DNA of 64,000 nucleotides from contig OZ234504.1 of NCBI GenBank assembly GCA_965153455.1, positions 7,316,001-7,380,000 of the forward strand, read 5' to 3'. This document shows positions 25,717-38,000 of the stretch, in pieces. Position 1 is the first letter of the stretch. The number at the start of each line of letters is the position of its first letter. A program made the position numbers and the translations under genes. The stretch comes from Sphagnum compactum (taxonomy: Eukaryota; Bryophyta; Sphagnopsida; Sphagnales). Under the pieces are notes generated by a model, which worked only from the letters and a program-made list of their open reading frames with translations, did no database searches and had not been told where the DNA came from.

Positions 25717-27025
25717 ATTGTGAAGCTTTTGTGTATTGTAATCACACCTGCCCTAACTGGATCTTGGCTTTGTAATGCACAGATCTTGCTTCGGGTATGT
25801 GTGTTTTCTGACTCATCTTATTATTGTTGATGAGCAACAAAATCCAAAGACAGCCGCGGAGAAAAAAAGATCGAAGTTTTTGTCTCTAGTGGTGGTGATG
25901 GTGGGGGATGTTTGAATTTTTGCTTTTTTTTTTTTTGGTGTGGGGTGGGGGCGGGGTGGTTCTGGGGGAGCTTGCAAACTGTGAGAAGTTTAGATTTGTA
26001 AGAAGGAGGTGGTGTGTTTTTTTTTTTGTTGGTTTTCATGTTTTTGGGTGGATGGTGAAGGAGTTTGATGGGGAAGATGATTGGGAGAACTTGAAGTACA
26101 AAGGTGAAGAACAAAAACGCTTTGGGTTGTGTGGGGAATTTGGGAAAACCAACAACTGTGTGGGTGGGTGGGTTTTTGGGCATGCAAGTGAGTGATCGGG
26201 ATTTTGGAGGAGAGTAGTGGTGGTGGTGGTGGGGTATTTGGTGACGAGAGAGAGAGAAAGAGAGAGAGGGAGGAGAAGAAGAAGTTGGGATGTCGGGGAG
26301 ATGAGCGCTCTCTCTCTCTTTGATATTGAAGTTATGGGTGTGGATTTTGAAGGATTCGAGGAGGAGGAGGATGGCACGAGAGGGTTGTGGAGTAAGTTTT
26401 ATAAATCCTCCCCTCTTGCTACCACCAGTCTTGTCTGGATTGTTCAACACAAGATTCAATACTTCTTGTTCTTCTTCTCCAGTCGTGGCTGAAGAAGTTT
26501 GTGCGATAAGCCTGACGAGAGAAAGCGCAGATTTGAAGACAGCCGGGATGTTGAAAACGAGTATGTAGCGGATAGATGATGATGTTTGCAGCAGGGATGC
26601 AAGATCAGCTCCTCCTCTGCCACAGTTCAACAACTGGGTGGTTCACAAGAAGAGATGGAAACGAGGAACAGCCTAAATCCTCCCATATGGCGAAGGAGGA
26701 GATCGAAAAGCCCCTGAATGTTGTGGAAAGTAGCAGTAGTAGCAGCAAAGATTTGCAAACCTTGCAAAATTTTCAGCAGTAGGAGCAACCAATTATTGTT
26801 TTCCTTCTAGATGAGCAGAAATTATTTGTTCAATCAGAGTTTACAGCTCTCTAGATGTTACAGAGCAGGATAAGAAATCTCAAAATCCTTCAACCAAGTC
26901 CTCAGAGAATCTCAGGTGTTGTAATTATTATTATTATGAGTATAAGGAGGGGATAAAGGGGGCCCTGGAAGTGGTTTTCTTGTCTTGTCTTAGTTTATAC
27001 AATTCTGAGATAGATAGATACATAG

Positions 27026-27027
27026 CC

Positions 27028-27053
<26 letters not shown>
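27026..27053 (+). repeat. Homopolymer C28 tract
   Basis: Twenty-eight consecutive C bases, ending 77 bp before the start codon of the galactosyltransferase. Such tracts can form i-motif/G-quadruplex structures, and their assembled length is often unreliable. Confidence 0.9.
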
Positions 27054-27058
<5 letters not shown>

Positions 27059-27130
27059 GAGGGTTTTGGTATACAAGTTGATGTTATTATTGTACAGCCA
27101 CTCTGCTCCATCTGCGAAATCATTGACGAG

Positions 27131-30100
27131 ATGAGGAGGGCGGGAGGAGCTGGAAGGTCAGGAGGGCTCCGGTTCCTGGGATACAGGTGGAGGTATGTGC
27201 AGATGTTGGTGGCTGTTGTTGCAATGGGCATGATTCTGATATGCATTCAAGCTCCACATATTCTTTTCAAGACCAATGACAGCAATCCTGAGATTCAATC
27301 CAAATCATCATCATTGAACTCCGTCTCAGAATCAGGTTGGGATCAAAGAGATGATCAAACTCCCTCCAACAATATTATTGTGGTATGAAGCTCTAGCCCC
27401 TTCTTTGTTTCTATAGTATTGAATGAATTTCTTTTACATTTCCGGTGGCCACTGGTGATCCTTAACCAATCACAAAGTAAGATCAGTGATAAAAAAAAAG
27501 AAAAAGAAGCCTGTAGTGGTTTGTGTCATGTCAACAATTAGGTTTCAATTGCACCACATGCTTTAGTGAGGAGGATTCTGTCATGTGACAAATATGCAAT
27601 TATCCTTTGCTGAACTCTGAGAAAGTCAGCCCTTGAATTTCACTGATACCCAAATGCAATAATTGCAGGGGACAGGATTTTTATGGGATGGACAGAAGCA
27701 CTCTCTGCAACAAACTCAAGAAGCACCCATTGGCTCTGCTTTCAGGCACCAACATAGACTAGCAAGGGACAGAAGTGGCAAGGCAATTCCTGCCAGTCTG
27801 TCGCTTAAGAAAATGGCAGAAAATGCTTGGTTTGCTGGTGCCAAGGCTTGGATTGAAATTGAAGAAGCATCAGGAAACAACAACAACAACACTGAGAACA
27901 GTTTTGAGACCAAGTTCGACAATAGGATGCAACTTAAAACAGCAGAAGGAAGAATTGTGGGTGTGAAGAATCCATTAGTGACTAAGGATCTCAGTTGTCC
28001 ATTGTCATTGTCCATGACTGGAAAGGAACTGAAGGAAGCAAATGGAGAGATGTTACTTCCGTGTGGGCTTCAGAGAGGCTCAGTCATAAAAGTGGTAGGG
28101 AAGCCGCATGCAGCACATGTGGAATACATGCCCAGGATTGCACAAACAGGTGCAATTTTGTATGCCAATGTCTCTCAGTTTGTCGTAGAGTTGAAGGGCT
28201 TGAAGGCGGTAGATGGTGAGGAGCCTCCTCGCATCCTTCATGTAAATCCTCGTCTAAAGGGTGACTGGAGCTCACATCCTGTGATTGAGCATAACACTTG
28301 CTACAGAGGCCAATGGGGTCAGGGTTTGCGCTGTGAAGGTTGGGAAGCATCTGACTCCGACAATCTGGGTATGTTCTGAACTCTTTCCATCAAAGATTTG
28401 TGGCAGATCCAAGAAAGGTGGTTTGAGGGATTCCATGCAGGTGCCTTCATTCAAGAGTTTTCCTTCTATTTATGTAAAGTTAAAAGTAGTGAGTCATGCC
28501 GTGTTTTTGCATCCTTCCTTGGGGGCATGATGTGCACTAAGTTAAAATTAGGTGATTCACAACACCACAAGCACATCCTGGGGGCTAGTTGTTGGATTTT
28601 ATGGTAGTGGTATCCCATGTGTAGTATTTTGAGTTGTGACACTTTTTTTTGGAGGGCTTCCTTGTTTGCAAGGTTAGTTGATGGGAAACCAAAGTGTGAG
28701 AAGTGGCTGCGGAAGGATGAAATGGAACCAGAGCCTGAGATGGCAGGGTGGCTGGGAAAGTTATTAGGGCAACAGGAGACCATGGAGTGGGGATACCCAT
28801 TTGCTGAAGGCCACTCATTTGTGCTAACAGTTCAAGCAGGCCACCAAGGATTCCATATTAATGTGGATGGTCGACATATCAGCTCCTTTCCATACAGATT
28901 TGTTAGTTTTCTACCGCATCAAAAAAGTAGTTGAAAGGAGTAGTGTTTTCTTCTTGACAAGAGTCTTCCTTGGTTTTGGTTTGCATCTGCATTGAACATC
29001 AAATTTTCCCATCACATACTGATTTGGGAATGAGGTCTAAGAAAGCTAATACATGTAAAAATGCAGAGGTGGTGTTCCTTGTACAATCTGGACCCACCAC
29101 CAAATGCTCTGGTTGGAAGATGGAGTTTTATGTTGCCTTCCCAGTTTCAACCCCTTGATTGACTAAATAGTTAGGTCATGTCACAGGGGTACGTTGTGGA
29201 GGAAGCAACAGGAGTGACTGTAGCAGGAGATGTGGAAGTGGACACAGTGATGGCCACTGAGCTCCCACACACCCATCCTAGTTTTACCCCTGAGCTTGTT
29301 CTAGAATTTTCTGAGGCATGGAAGGCACCACACTTGCCAACTGGACCAATAGACCTTTTCATTGGGATTCTCTCATCAAGCAACCATTTTGCTGCACGCA
29401 TGGCCATAAGGAAGACATGGTTACAATATCAAATCATTCAATCATCAAATGTTGTTGCACGGTTTTTTGTGGCCCTGGTATAATTCTTACAACTGTTCCT
29501 CTATCTTCTTCCCCACAGCAAACCTAATTTTTGTGTCTGCAAAGCAATTATCATTTTATGTATACCTTTTGACTGTAGGAGGAAAGTTGTTTTTGGTGGG
29601 GGAACACAGCACAGCAGCAAGAGCATCAACCTTGAGCTGAAGAAGGAGGCAGCTTATTTTGGGGACATTGTAATTGTGCCCTTCATTGACCATTATGACC
29701 TTGTCGTACTCAAGACTGTGGCAATCTGCGATTTTGGGGTCACTTTTCTTAACTTCTACCTCTCTGACTTTGAGCTCAAACTTCTTAGCTGTGACTCAAT
29801 AATGTGCAAATTGATCTAGCACTAAATAGATCGGTAAAAGATGAGTTACAACCTTATATTGATACTACCTTGGAGTGAGTCTTGGTATTCATGGTTAAGA
29901 AAATGGCTGTGACAGGTACGAAATGTATCAGCAAAACATGTAATGAAGTGTGATGATGACACATTTGTGAGAGTGGATCGGGTACTTCAGGAGGTGAGCC
30001 GTGTTTCCACAGGCCAAGGACTTTACATGGGCAACATGAATGAATACCATGTTCCTCTCCGCACTGGGAAATGGGCTGTCACTTTTGAGGTACTTTGCAT

Positions 30101-31064
30101 AACAAGTTCCTTGTTTTGTGTGATCAAATGCACTGTACCCAATTGTACAGAGTAGGGTTTGTAATTGACCTGGAGAGGTACGTAGATGAATGCCTTCTTC
30201 TTTAGTTTTATGTGATATAGTGATTGGACTAAACATGTTATTCAATGCCTGACTTTTGCTATGAGCTCTCCACAGTGCAGTTCATCTGCCAAAATGGCTC
30301 ATTATCACAATGCATGCATTTTACTATGGTCATAGTTCACTTGTCTTCTCTCATGTACATCACCACAATCTGTTGGTCTCTTTATATGTAGATCAGCCTG
30401 ATGAAGACCAGTTACAGGAACATATGATGGCTGGTTTAACATGGCAATAGAAGCTGATTCCATGTTGGTTGTGTTCCCAGGAATGGCCAGAGATTGTGTA
30501 CCCTACTTATGCAAATGGACCTGGTTACATTGTTTCTCAAGATATTGCTCATTTCATAGCCTCATGTTACAGAAATGACACTCTACGGGTATGAAACCCT
30601 CCTCTTTGTAGAACCTTAGGTTGTGTGTTATACAAAATAAGAATTCTATTGCAGCATGTGCAATGAAACTCTAGAGCAAAAACAAAACTAATTTAAGCTT
30701 CTTGTGCTAGATTGATCCTGCCACTGCCAGTAAAAGGCTTGCAGTGCTTTCAAATGCTTTTGCAGGTCTGCTGACAAAGTATACACCTGGCTTCATGCCT
30801 TCAATTATATAACTACATTGGGTCAGTTTTGTAATGGGTTGATTTGGATGGTTGCAGTTATTTAAGATGGAGGATGTGAGCATGGGAATGTGGGTTGGGC
30901 AATTTGGGGTGACAAACAAAAATGTGCCACTACATTATGAGAATAGCCTGCGCTTTTGCCAATTTGGATGCGTGGAGCATTTCTTCACAGCACACTATCA
31001 GTCCCCACGAACAATGCTATGCATGTGGGAGTCAGGGGATGGCAAATGCTGCAATAAGCGATAA
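27131..31064 (+). CDS. GALT: Hydroxyproline O-galactosyltransferase (galectin + GT31)
   Basis: Eight exons: 27131-27382, 27669-28368, 28678-28901, 29187-29477, 29610-29738, 29916-30089, 30481-30588, 30858-31064. They splice in phase to 694 residues, within the 640-740 usual for plant GALT proteins. One signal-anchor helix lies at about residues 22-41 (type II Golgi protein). A galectin-like lectin domain spans about 214-410 (LPCGL at 214-218, [10 protein letters not shown] near 300, [14 protein letters not shown] to 392). The GT31 domain spans about 445-685: [21 protein letters not shown], the metal-binding DDD at 545-547 in [34 protein letters not shown], and EDVSMGMWV near 631. The end, KCCNKR, is family-like. 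These enzymes add the first galactose to hydroxyproline of arabinogalactan proteins in the ER/Golgi. The exon 5 acceptor at 29609 was chosen over one at about 29579 because only it keeps frame and family sequence ([19 protein letters not shown]). Which GALT paralogue it matches is not determined. Confidence 0.93.
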
Positions 31065-31990
31065 CATATTCCGACACTTGAAGATTGTGTTCCAAGAGCA
31101 AGAAAACATATAGCAGGGTGGGTGGCTAAAGCGGAAACTGGCTTTGTGACTGCAGAAATGTCACACAGCACAGCACAATTTTTATTTTTTAATTCAGAGA
31201 ATATGGGAAGAATGTCCACAGGTTTTTTAGACCCTGGAAAACATTCCCACCCTACATTGGAACACACCTTGTCTGTAACACTTACAAATCATCATAAGCT
31301 TCCTGAGACAAAGGTTAATTGTCTGCAACTCCTGCAACTCCATATTGTGGAGAGAGAGTCAGACTACTGAGACAGTTTCCATTGTGCCTTGGATTAGTGA
31401 TGGCTGGTTTAAAATGTTTTTTTTTCCTTCTTGGGACTCTAGTCGGTGTCACAGAGCATAGGAGTAGTTTATCTTCTGTGAAAAGATGACCAGCCTTTGG
31501 GTATACAAACCCATTCTCTTGCTAAGTTCTTTTGCAAAGTTCTATTGGTTTCACTCACATCGGCAGCTGTTACAAGAGATCTTCTTGACTCGTCTCAGCA
31601 GCTACCATGTTTTAGGTTCATGATAATTGTTTAAGTTTGCAATAATGTTCTCCAGTAACACCCCATGAAAATGAAGTCATTCACATCATTATGCACTTGG
31701 ATCATGTACTCGTGCATTTGAAAAACAGCTGAAGTCCTTTGACAAAAACCTCATATGAGGTTTCCCCGCAGAGGTAGGTGTGTAGAATCAATGTAAGAAT
31801 TGTGAATATGTGCATATTGTATTGCAAATCTGTTGTTACGGTAATAGTGGAATAGGTCTGTAGGGATTTAATCCACATTTACCAGCAAGGTTCAGAGCAA
31901 ATCATATCAAAGGATGGAGGACTAAAACCTTGTGGTCATAGAAACAACAGAAATGGTTATCAGGAATTTTGCATAACTTAAGAGATGTAG
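31065..31990. other. 3' flank of the galactosyltransferase gene
   Basis: Probably the 3' UTR and downstream spacer. No further exon or RNA gene is recognised. Confidence 0.5.
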
Positions 31991-33520
31991 AACATTGGGG
32001 ACACCTGCATATCAACAAAAGAAGCACATGAGCACATTGAGTCCAGTGAAGCCAAGGAGAATAGAAGGAAGAGTGATGAAAGGAACGGAGTTTTTGTGGC
32101 AATAAAATCAACATATGTAGCCACTCAACCCATAGCAGTTGAGAAGACACATGAGATTGAAGGACAAGATGAATAACAACTCGAAATTCCAAAATCAACT
32201 AATGTGGAAGACAATTTGATAGAAGCAATGGTTACATTGTATGAACGAGATGTAACTAAAGACATGAACCAAGTAAAGGAGTTAGAAGTTATTGCTGAAG
32301 AATTATTGACAACAATACGAAGAACTTTTAGGAAGGAGGGTGAACAAAGGAGAAATTCATTTAACAATTAGAGGCAGACCAACGTCTTTAAGTGGGAATT
32401 GATGAAATTCAAAAGGATCTGGAAAAAAATATTCAAGATACAATTAAGCATTTCCATTTCCTAGAAGACGTTCATCAGGAAGATCAATTGGGGCTAACAA
32501 CCTTGAAGAAAAGATGTGCTCAGCTTGTGGCCAAACTAAAAGAAAAGGATGTCAATCACAAAAGATGGAGGAAGCACTCAAGGTTGCATGGAAAATCAAC
32601 AAAAGATTTCAAAATTGGAAAAGAAAGTTGAATAGTCTCAAGCAATGGTGGAAGTAGAAAAGCGGAGAACTCAAGAGAGTCGACTCGAAGTCATTGCAAG
32701 GGCTGATGTGGAGGTCATGTACAAGAAGCATGAAGTTCAAATTTTGATGACAAAAAGAAAATTGTTGTACCATGAACTCAAGGGATTTGATGAAGAGTTG
32801 TAGAAATGTGATGATACCATAGCAAATTGGAGACAACACTAGAGCAAAATTGTGCCAACCACAATTAGGATCGAAAAATAATGGTGAGGAAAAAGCACAC
32901 ATGGTAGAAGGAGCTCCATGCTGTGATTGTGAAAATGCAAGGGTTGGAGAGAATTCTGAAAGAATTCCAAACCATTATAGAATGGGAAAATGTTGTCACA
33001 AAAAATCAGGTAAAAGTAATTCTCTATAAACAATTTGTTCCAATATTACATGAAGATGTTCAAGCTGCACTAGAATAGGCACTGATGGAGATGAAGAAAT
33101 GGCACTTTGACCATACCAATAGGTACATTGAGGTTTTGGACGCGGCCTATGTGAGGGTAGAAGAGTTGGAGGTTGAGAAAGAAGATAAAAAAGGAGATGA
33201 GGAGGAAGGAAATGCAGAATAAGAGGAGATGAAAAGGAAAGAAAAGGAGATAGTAGATATATCTGATGAGGATGAAATTTTACTTATTGGTGTGCTGCTA
33301 AAGGACATTGTTGAAGCAACAATACAAACTAGTGTTCGAAAGTATCAAGACAAAGCAACAAGGACAAATACATAGTGTGTAGAAACAAGAAACCAAAAAT
33401 TGATTAATGGATTGGTTGTGCCAAGAATTGATTCCCCCACTTTGGTAGAACAAACATCCATCAACCCATGCTCTCACATAGATACATATGTTATTGGAGA
33501 TGGAGTTATTGCCTAACCAT
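31990..33520 (+). pseudogene. Decayed coiled-coil protein gene, unknown family
   Basis: The + strand reads as a Lys/Glu-rich, heptad-like protein over about 1.5 kb, interrupted by stops and frame changes. Readable parts include EAMVTLYERDVTKDMNQVKE (about 32221-32280), GIDEIQKDLEKNIQDTIKHF (from 32395), LKKRCAQLVAKLKEKD (about 32500-32550), ESRLEVIARADVEVMYKK (about 32677-32730), YIEVLDAAYVRVEELEVEKE (about 33124-33183) and an acidic VDISDEDEILL near 33253-33285. Several of the stops are TAG or TAA where Gln (CAG/CAA) would fit, as C-to-T decay would give. I do not recognise the family. It may come from a retroelement-borne or captured gene rather than a resident one. Confidence 0.5.
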
Positions 33521-34850
33521 GTAGTTTACTATCTATTACATAGGTTTTAGATTTGTTTAAAGGTCGGAGCAACACCGCCAATGTTAGGAACATACGTCAC
33601 AGAGAAGCAGTTTCTTGCTATGTGAAAGATAGATAATTTAGAATGAAGAGAGAATTTAGCCTATAACATTATATTTTATTACATCCAATATCATAAGCCT
33701 CACAGTTATGGAATGTTGGACTTCATTATAGGATGTTTGGGTATCTATGCTTTGCGTTACTATTATAAATTGGAGATTGATAATTGAAGTTACTATGCTT
33801 GACATCAAACCCTTCTCTCTAGATTTCCAAACTTCGCAATGACATGAATGGAGAGTGCACCCAATCATGTGGTGAACAAAGTCAGAGATGCATTGGAGCA
33901 ATGGAAGGAAACAATGGCGAAATGTTAAAAGTTAACTGAACTAACTGATCTGGGAGTGAAAATGATGACAATAATATAGTGGAGGATGAGCTATGACTAT
34001 ATTCAACCACAAGCAGGAGATGCCCACTTGGGTTTTGTTCCATTGCTATTACAAGCAGTATGTGAGCTCGACATTTAGTGAAAAAATTGGCAAAATGACC
34101 CTGAATTAGCAAGCTCACACATTATTAGTAATGTCTGCCACATCCTTTGAAAAGGGTGGCAAGGGAGATATATTTGCATGATGAACCTATTACTATAGTA
34201 AAAGATGGTGCAAAATCTTCATATAGTGAGGTCAATGATTTCTTTACACCAATTCTACTTTATGGTAGTTAATAAATAGTTGTTGTGTGAGGACACTACA
34301 ATAGTAAGAAGGGGATAATGTAATGAAAAAACTTTGACATACCAATAGTTAGAAGGCATAATAATAGAAATGAAAGATAAGACAAGTTGACTATTTAAAC
34401 AAATCATTAGACTATTGTAGTTGCAATGTGATAATTAGTTGATTTGATAAAGATGATTTTTGCAGCAGGTTGATTTGTCATGTCAAATCAACTGGTAAAA
34501 AAAATTAAAGATAATTATAACCACTTATGTATTATTTAAGGCAAGAATCAAGAAGTAAAAAAATGTTATTATGCTGAACATCGGAGAGTGTCTGGGATTG
34601 TTTTACTTCTATTTAAATGGATGTGAGAGGATTGATAAAGATTATTAGGAAAGATAAGAGGCTGGCATGTGAGAAAAATCATGAAAATATGAAGAATAGT
34701 GAAGATGAGTTTGATATGGCACTATTGCTTTTCCTTGTTATCATTTTGTATGTTGAATTATTTGTTGAAGTTAGTCTTAGTTAGTTAAATACATGGTATT
34801 TACACTAACAGAGTAAAACAAGAACCCAGTCGCGAGATATGGCAATGATG
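33521..34850. other. AT-rich intergenic DNA
   Basis: No gene recognised. It may include the tail of the decayed element to its left. No clear repeat structure. Confidence 0.5.
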
Positions 34851-35006
34851 AATAATAAAATATTTATTATTTAAATATACTTAAAAATTAATAATAAAAT
34901 ATTTATTATTTAAATCTATTTAAAAATTAATAATAAAATATTTATTATTTAAATCTATTTAAAAATTAATAATAAAATATTTATTATTTAAATCTATTTA
35001 AAAATT
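34851..35006 (+). repeat. Tandem repeat, 39 bp x 4
   Basis: Copies start at 34851, 34890, 34929 and 34968. Each contains 'aataataaaatatttattat' followed by 'ttaaatctatttaaaaatt'. Copies 2-4 are essentially identical, and copy 1 differs at two or three positions. Confidence 0.95.
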
Positions 35007-38000
35007 ATTACTAACAAGAGGATGTAAAGTATAAAATAAACAAATGATTTAAAAACTTAATCTGTAATTTTGTGTTGAGACAAGGATAGTTTATAAAAAT
35101 AGGTGCAAGTATAGGAGAAGGAGATCTTTTCATTCAAGGAGGAAATTCAAATCATTGTACATAAAAAAGATGAAGTTATCTAAAAAAATGATAAAATTCA
35201 AGCCACCTATAATGGATCATTTCAAAAGTACAACATGATACCAAAAGGATATAAAAGGTTGTGAGATTCACTTACAACCATGGAACCATATTTGTCCAAA
35301 CATAGGTTGAGGAAAATTATAATCCTTTGATGGAAAATACAATTTTGAAGACCATACAAAATCCATCATAGTTATAACCCTTTGTTGTTGATAAATGGTG
35401 GAATCTAATTTAAGATTTGTTGCAAAAGGACATATAAACTTTGTTTGATGAACATAAAACATATGAAACTAACTATAAGAAGAAATTGAAAGCCTATCGA
35501 GAAACATATCTAAAATTTAGGTTTGAATCATTTTCTATGACTCCTGAAGACAATTTTGATACATCAAACTTTAATAAACATGATGTTGGTTCAAGTGAAG
35601 AAGTTTTACAAGTTTAATTAAATGCACCTATAGAGTTGAAGGGAAGAGATATTACATAGGAGGTCATGGGGGAGGACAAAAGCAAACTACATTGTCCATT
35701 TTTGCACATCACAAAGCATAAATCTAGTATTTCTTATTATGGCAATGTCTTCTAACTCCAATTAATAATGAAATTTATTAAAAATGATTCATATTTATGA
35801 TATACATTGTTATAGGAAGCTAAATGAATTATGTTATGTATTTTACCATAAGTTATATGACCAAAATGAAAACAAAATTCTTATTGGGGCTTATTGGGGA
35901 TGTGATTACAAATGCGAATAAGCAATTAGGTACGTTTGAGAGCCCCATAATTTATTTTCTCATTTTCAATGTCAAAATTTTGAATTTAATGGAATTTTTT
36001 CATTCAAAGTATTTAATAATGTATTAGGAAAGGAAGGCAATAAATAATTCTTACAAAAGAATGATTTTTTGTTGACATATTTATTGTAAAAGTTTTGATA
36101 ACACTAAAAATTATGCAAAAATGGGTTTCTATCGTGCCACTTTTGATACACTTTAGTTTATTTCACCCAAAAACAAACAATGATTCATGCAAAGGAACAA
36201 ATCACAAAAAATGTCTTTGCAGAATAAGAGGTGCACCGCATGTTTACACATAAAGTTAATTGAATATGCCACAACAATTGCAATTTTTCCATCAACAAAA
36301 TTTATTACAACAATTATAATAGGGACAAGATCACAAGATGAGGGAGATAATGGTCATACAATTTTTATTCATTGTTGAATTCATTATTTGTTAAATTTAT
36401 AGTCTTTTTTCAAGTTATGTATTTGTTTTATTTTTAACACATAAAATCATCCAAATGTAATTTTCATTTGAATGTTAACAATTTGTTTTTTTCAAAATTT
36501 TAATTAACAATATGAATAAATATCATGTTACCAATGAAATGATTTGAATATTTTGAAAAACACATTTGTAATAATCATTTTTAAATGATCTTTCACATTT
36601 ATGCAATGTATGAACATATAAAAATTTCATAAAATTATATATTGAACTATAATTGTTCATTATAATCACAACTTCATTCTCAAATTTCATTTCATTTTTG
36701 CATGATGTTTTAAACTTATTGAATAATCATAAATTCATTTATAATATTAAAGAAATGTGACAATTTAAAATGTTTTAAACATGATACAATAATGAATGAC
36801 AACACTTACATTAAAAAATAATGAAAAATCAATAATAAATATAAAAAATTGAATGAACATGTGAGAAGTTTATTTATGCAATTTTTTATTTAACAATTAT
36901 TCTTACATCACCATGCATTATTTTGTCATGGTCAATTTAAAATAAAATTAAACAATCTTATAATTATGATGCAAATGCATTATATGTTATTATTGAATTC
37001 ATATTTCAATTAATAATCGATAACCAATAGCCTACATCATTTATAAATGAAACATGATATTTAAAATGATGAAAATATTAAATTTGAAAGGTCAAAAAAT
37101 TATAATTATATTTAATCAACAACATGATATTATGTGTGTTTGGATTTGAAAGTTTTTCTTTTGTGAAATGCATAACAAATATTATGGATATGAAAAAGTT
37201 TATAAATAAAATTTATAACGAAGTTTTAGAAAATGAATCACACGATCATGAATAATGAATTTTCTTGGAGGTTAAATTTAAGTATGAAAACATTTTCATG
37301 TGTTTTTCTTCATATTGTAATTGCAACATTTTACCCAAAAAAAATTGGTCTATTTCATCATGTTTTCATCAACTAATATCATTTTTATTGCATGAATTTA
37401 TAATATAATTGAAATCCCTTAAAAGAACATGTAACAAAAATGTTAACATGATGTTTTGCATATGACCTTATTAAATATGTTAGATTATGTCATTGAATTT
37501 TTAAAAAAAATAATAATTAAGGTTCACAAATATGTTAATTCAAAAAATGCTTTGCATTACATTGACTAAAAAATTATGAGTTCATAAACGTTACAACATT
37601 ATAATAACAATTATGAATTCTTTAGTGATTGCATGTTAAATCCATGTTTAAACTTTGTTATCTCAACATGGCTTTCGTATGCATACATATTTTGTTCTTC
37701 AATCCTTTCACATGAAATGATTTAGTTTTTATGTTTGTAATCTGATTTGGTAATTAAGATTATCCTTCAAAAATTGCACATAAAATTTTAATCATTCAAA
37801 TTTCAAAATAAATTAAAAGAAATATAATAATAACATAAAAAATTTAATGAATTTAAATCAATAACCAAATAACATATGTGGAATAAATGAACCTTAAATA
37901 TATGCTTGTTGTTGCAACTTGAACATATAAGTTACCACCTTTTGGTTTTAAATAAACTATAAATATATAAAACCAAATGAAGTAAAAGGTTATGCATTAG

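Larger units (their letters stand above)
25580..27130 (+). other. Probable 5' leader/promoter region of the galactosyltransferase gene
   Basis: The region is richer in GC than the spacer to its left and holds (CAG)n followed by (AAG)n at about 25661-25716. Plausible leader splice sites are 'cgg|gtatgtgtg' near 25795 and 'gtttgcag|cagggatg' near 26592. It contains several short upstream reading frames and a 28-base C tract 77 bp before the start codon. Open frames on the - strand across 25821-26633 are low in complexity (Pro, Lys, Ser and His runs) and are not supported as genes. The leader and intron are inference. Confidence 0.4.

Noticed and set aside
25821-26633. 270-residue open frame on the - strand
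   Set aside because: Made of Pro/Lys/Ser/His runs that mirror a G/T- and GA-rich + strand; no domain, and it overlaps the likely leader of the galactosyltransferase gene.
29572-29609. Acceptor near 29579 for galactosyltransferase exon 5
   Set aside because: It shifts the frame and runs into a stop; the acceptor ending at 29609 keeps the frame and the family sequence.
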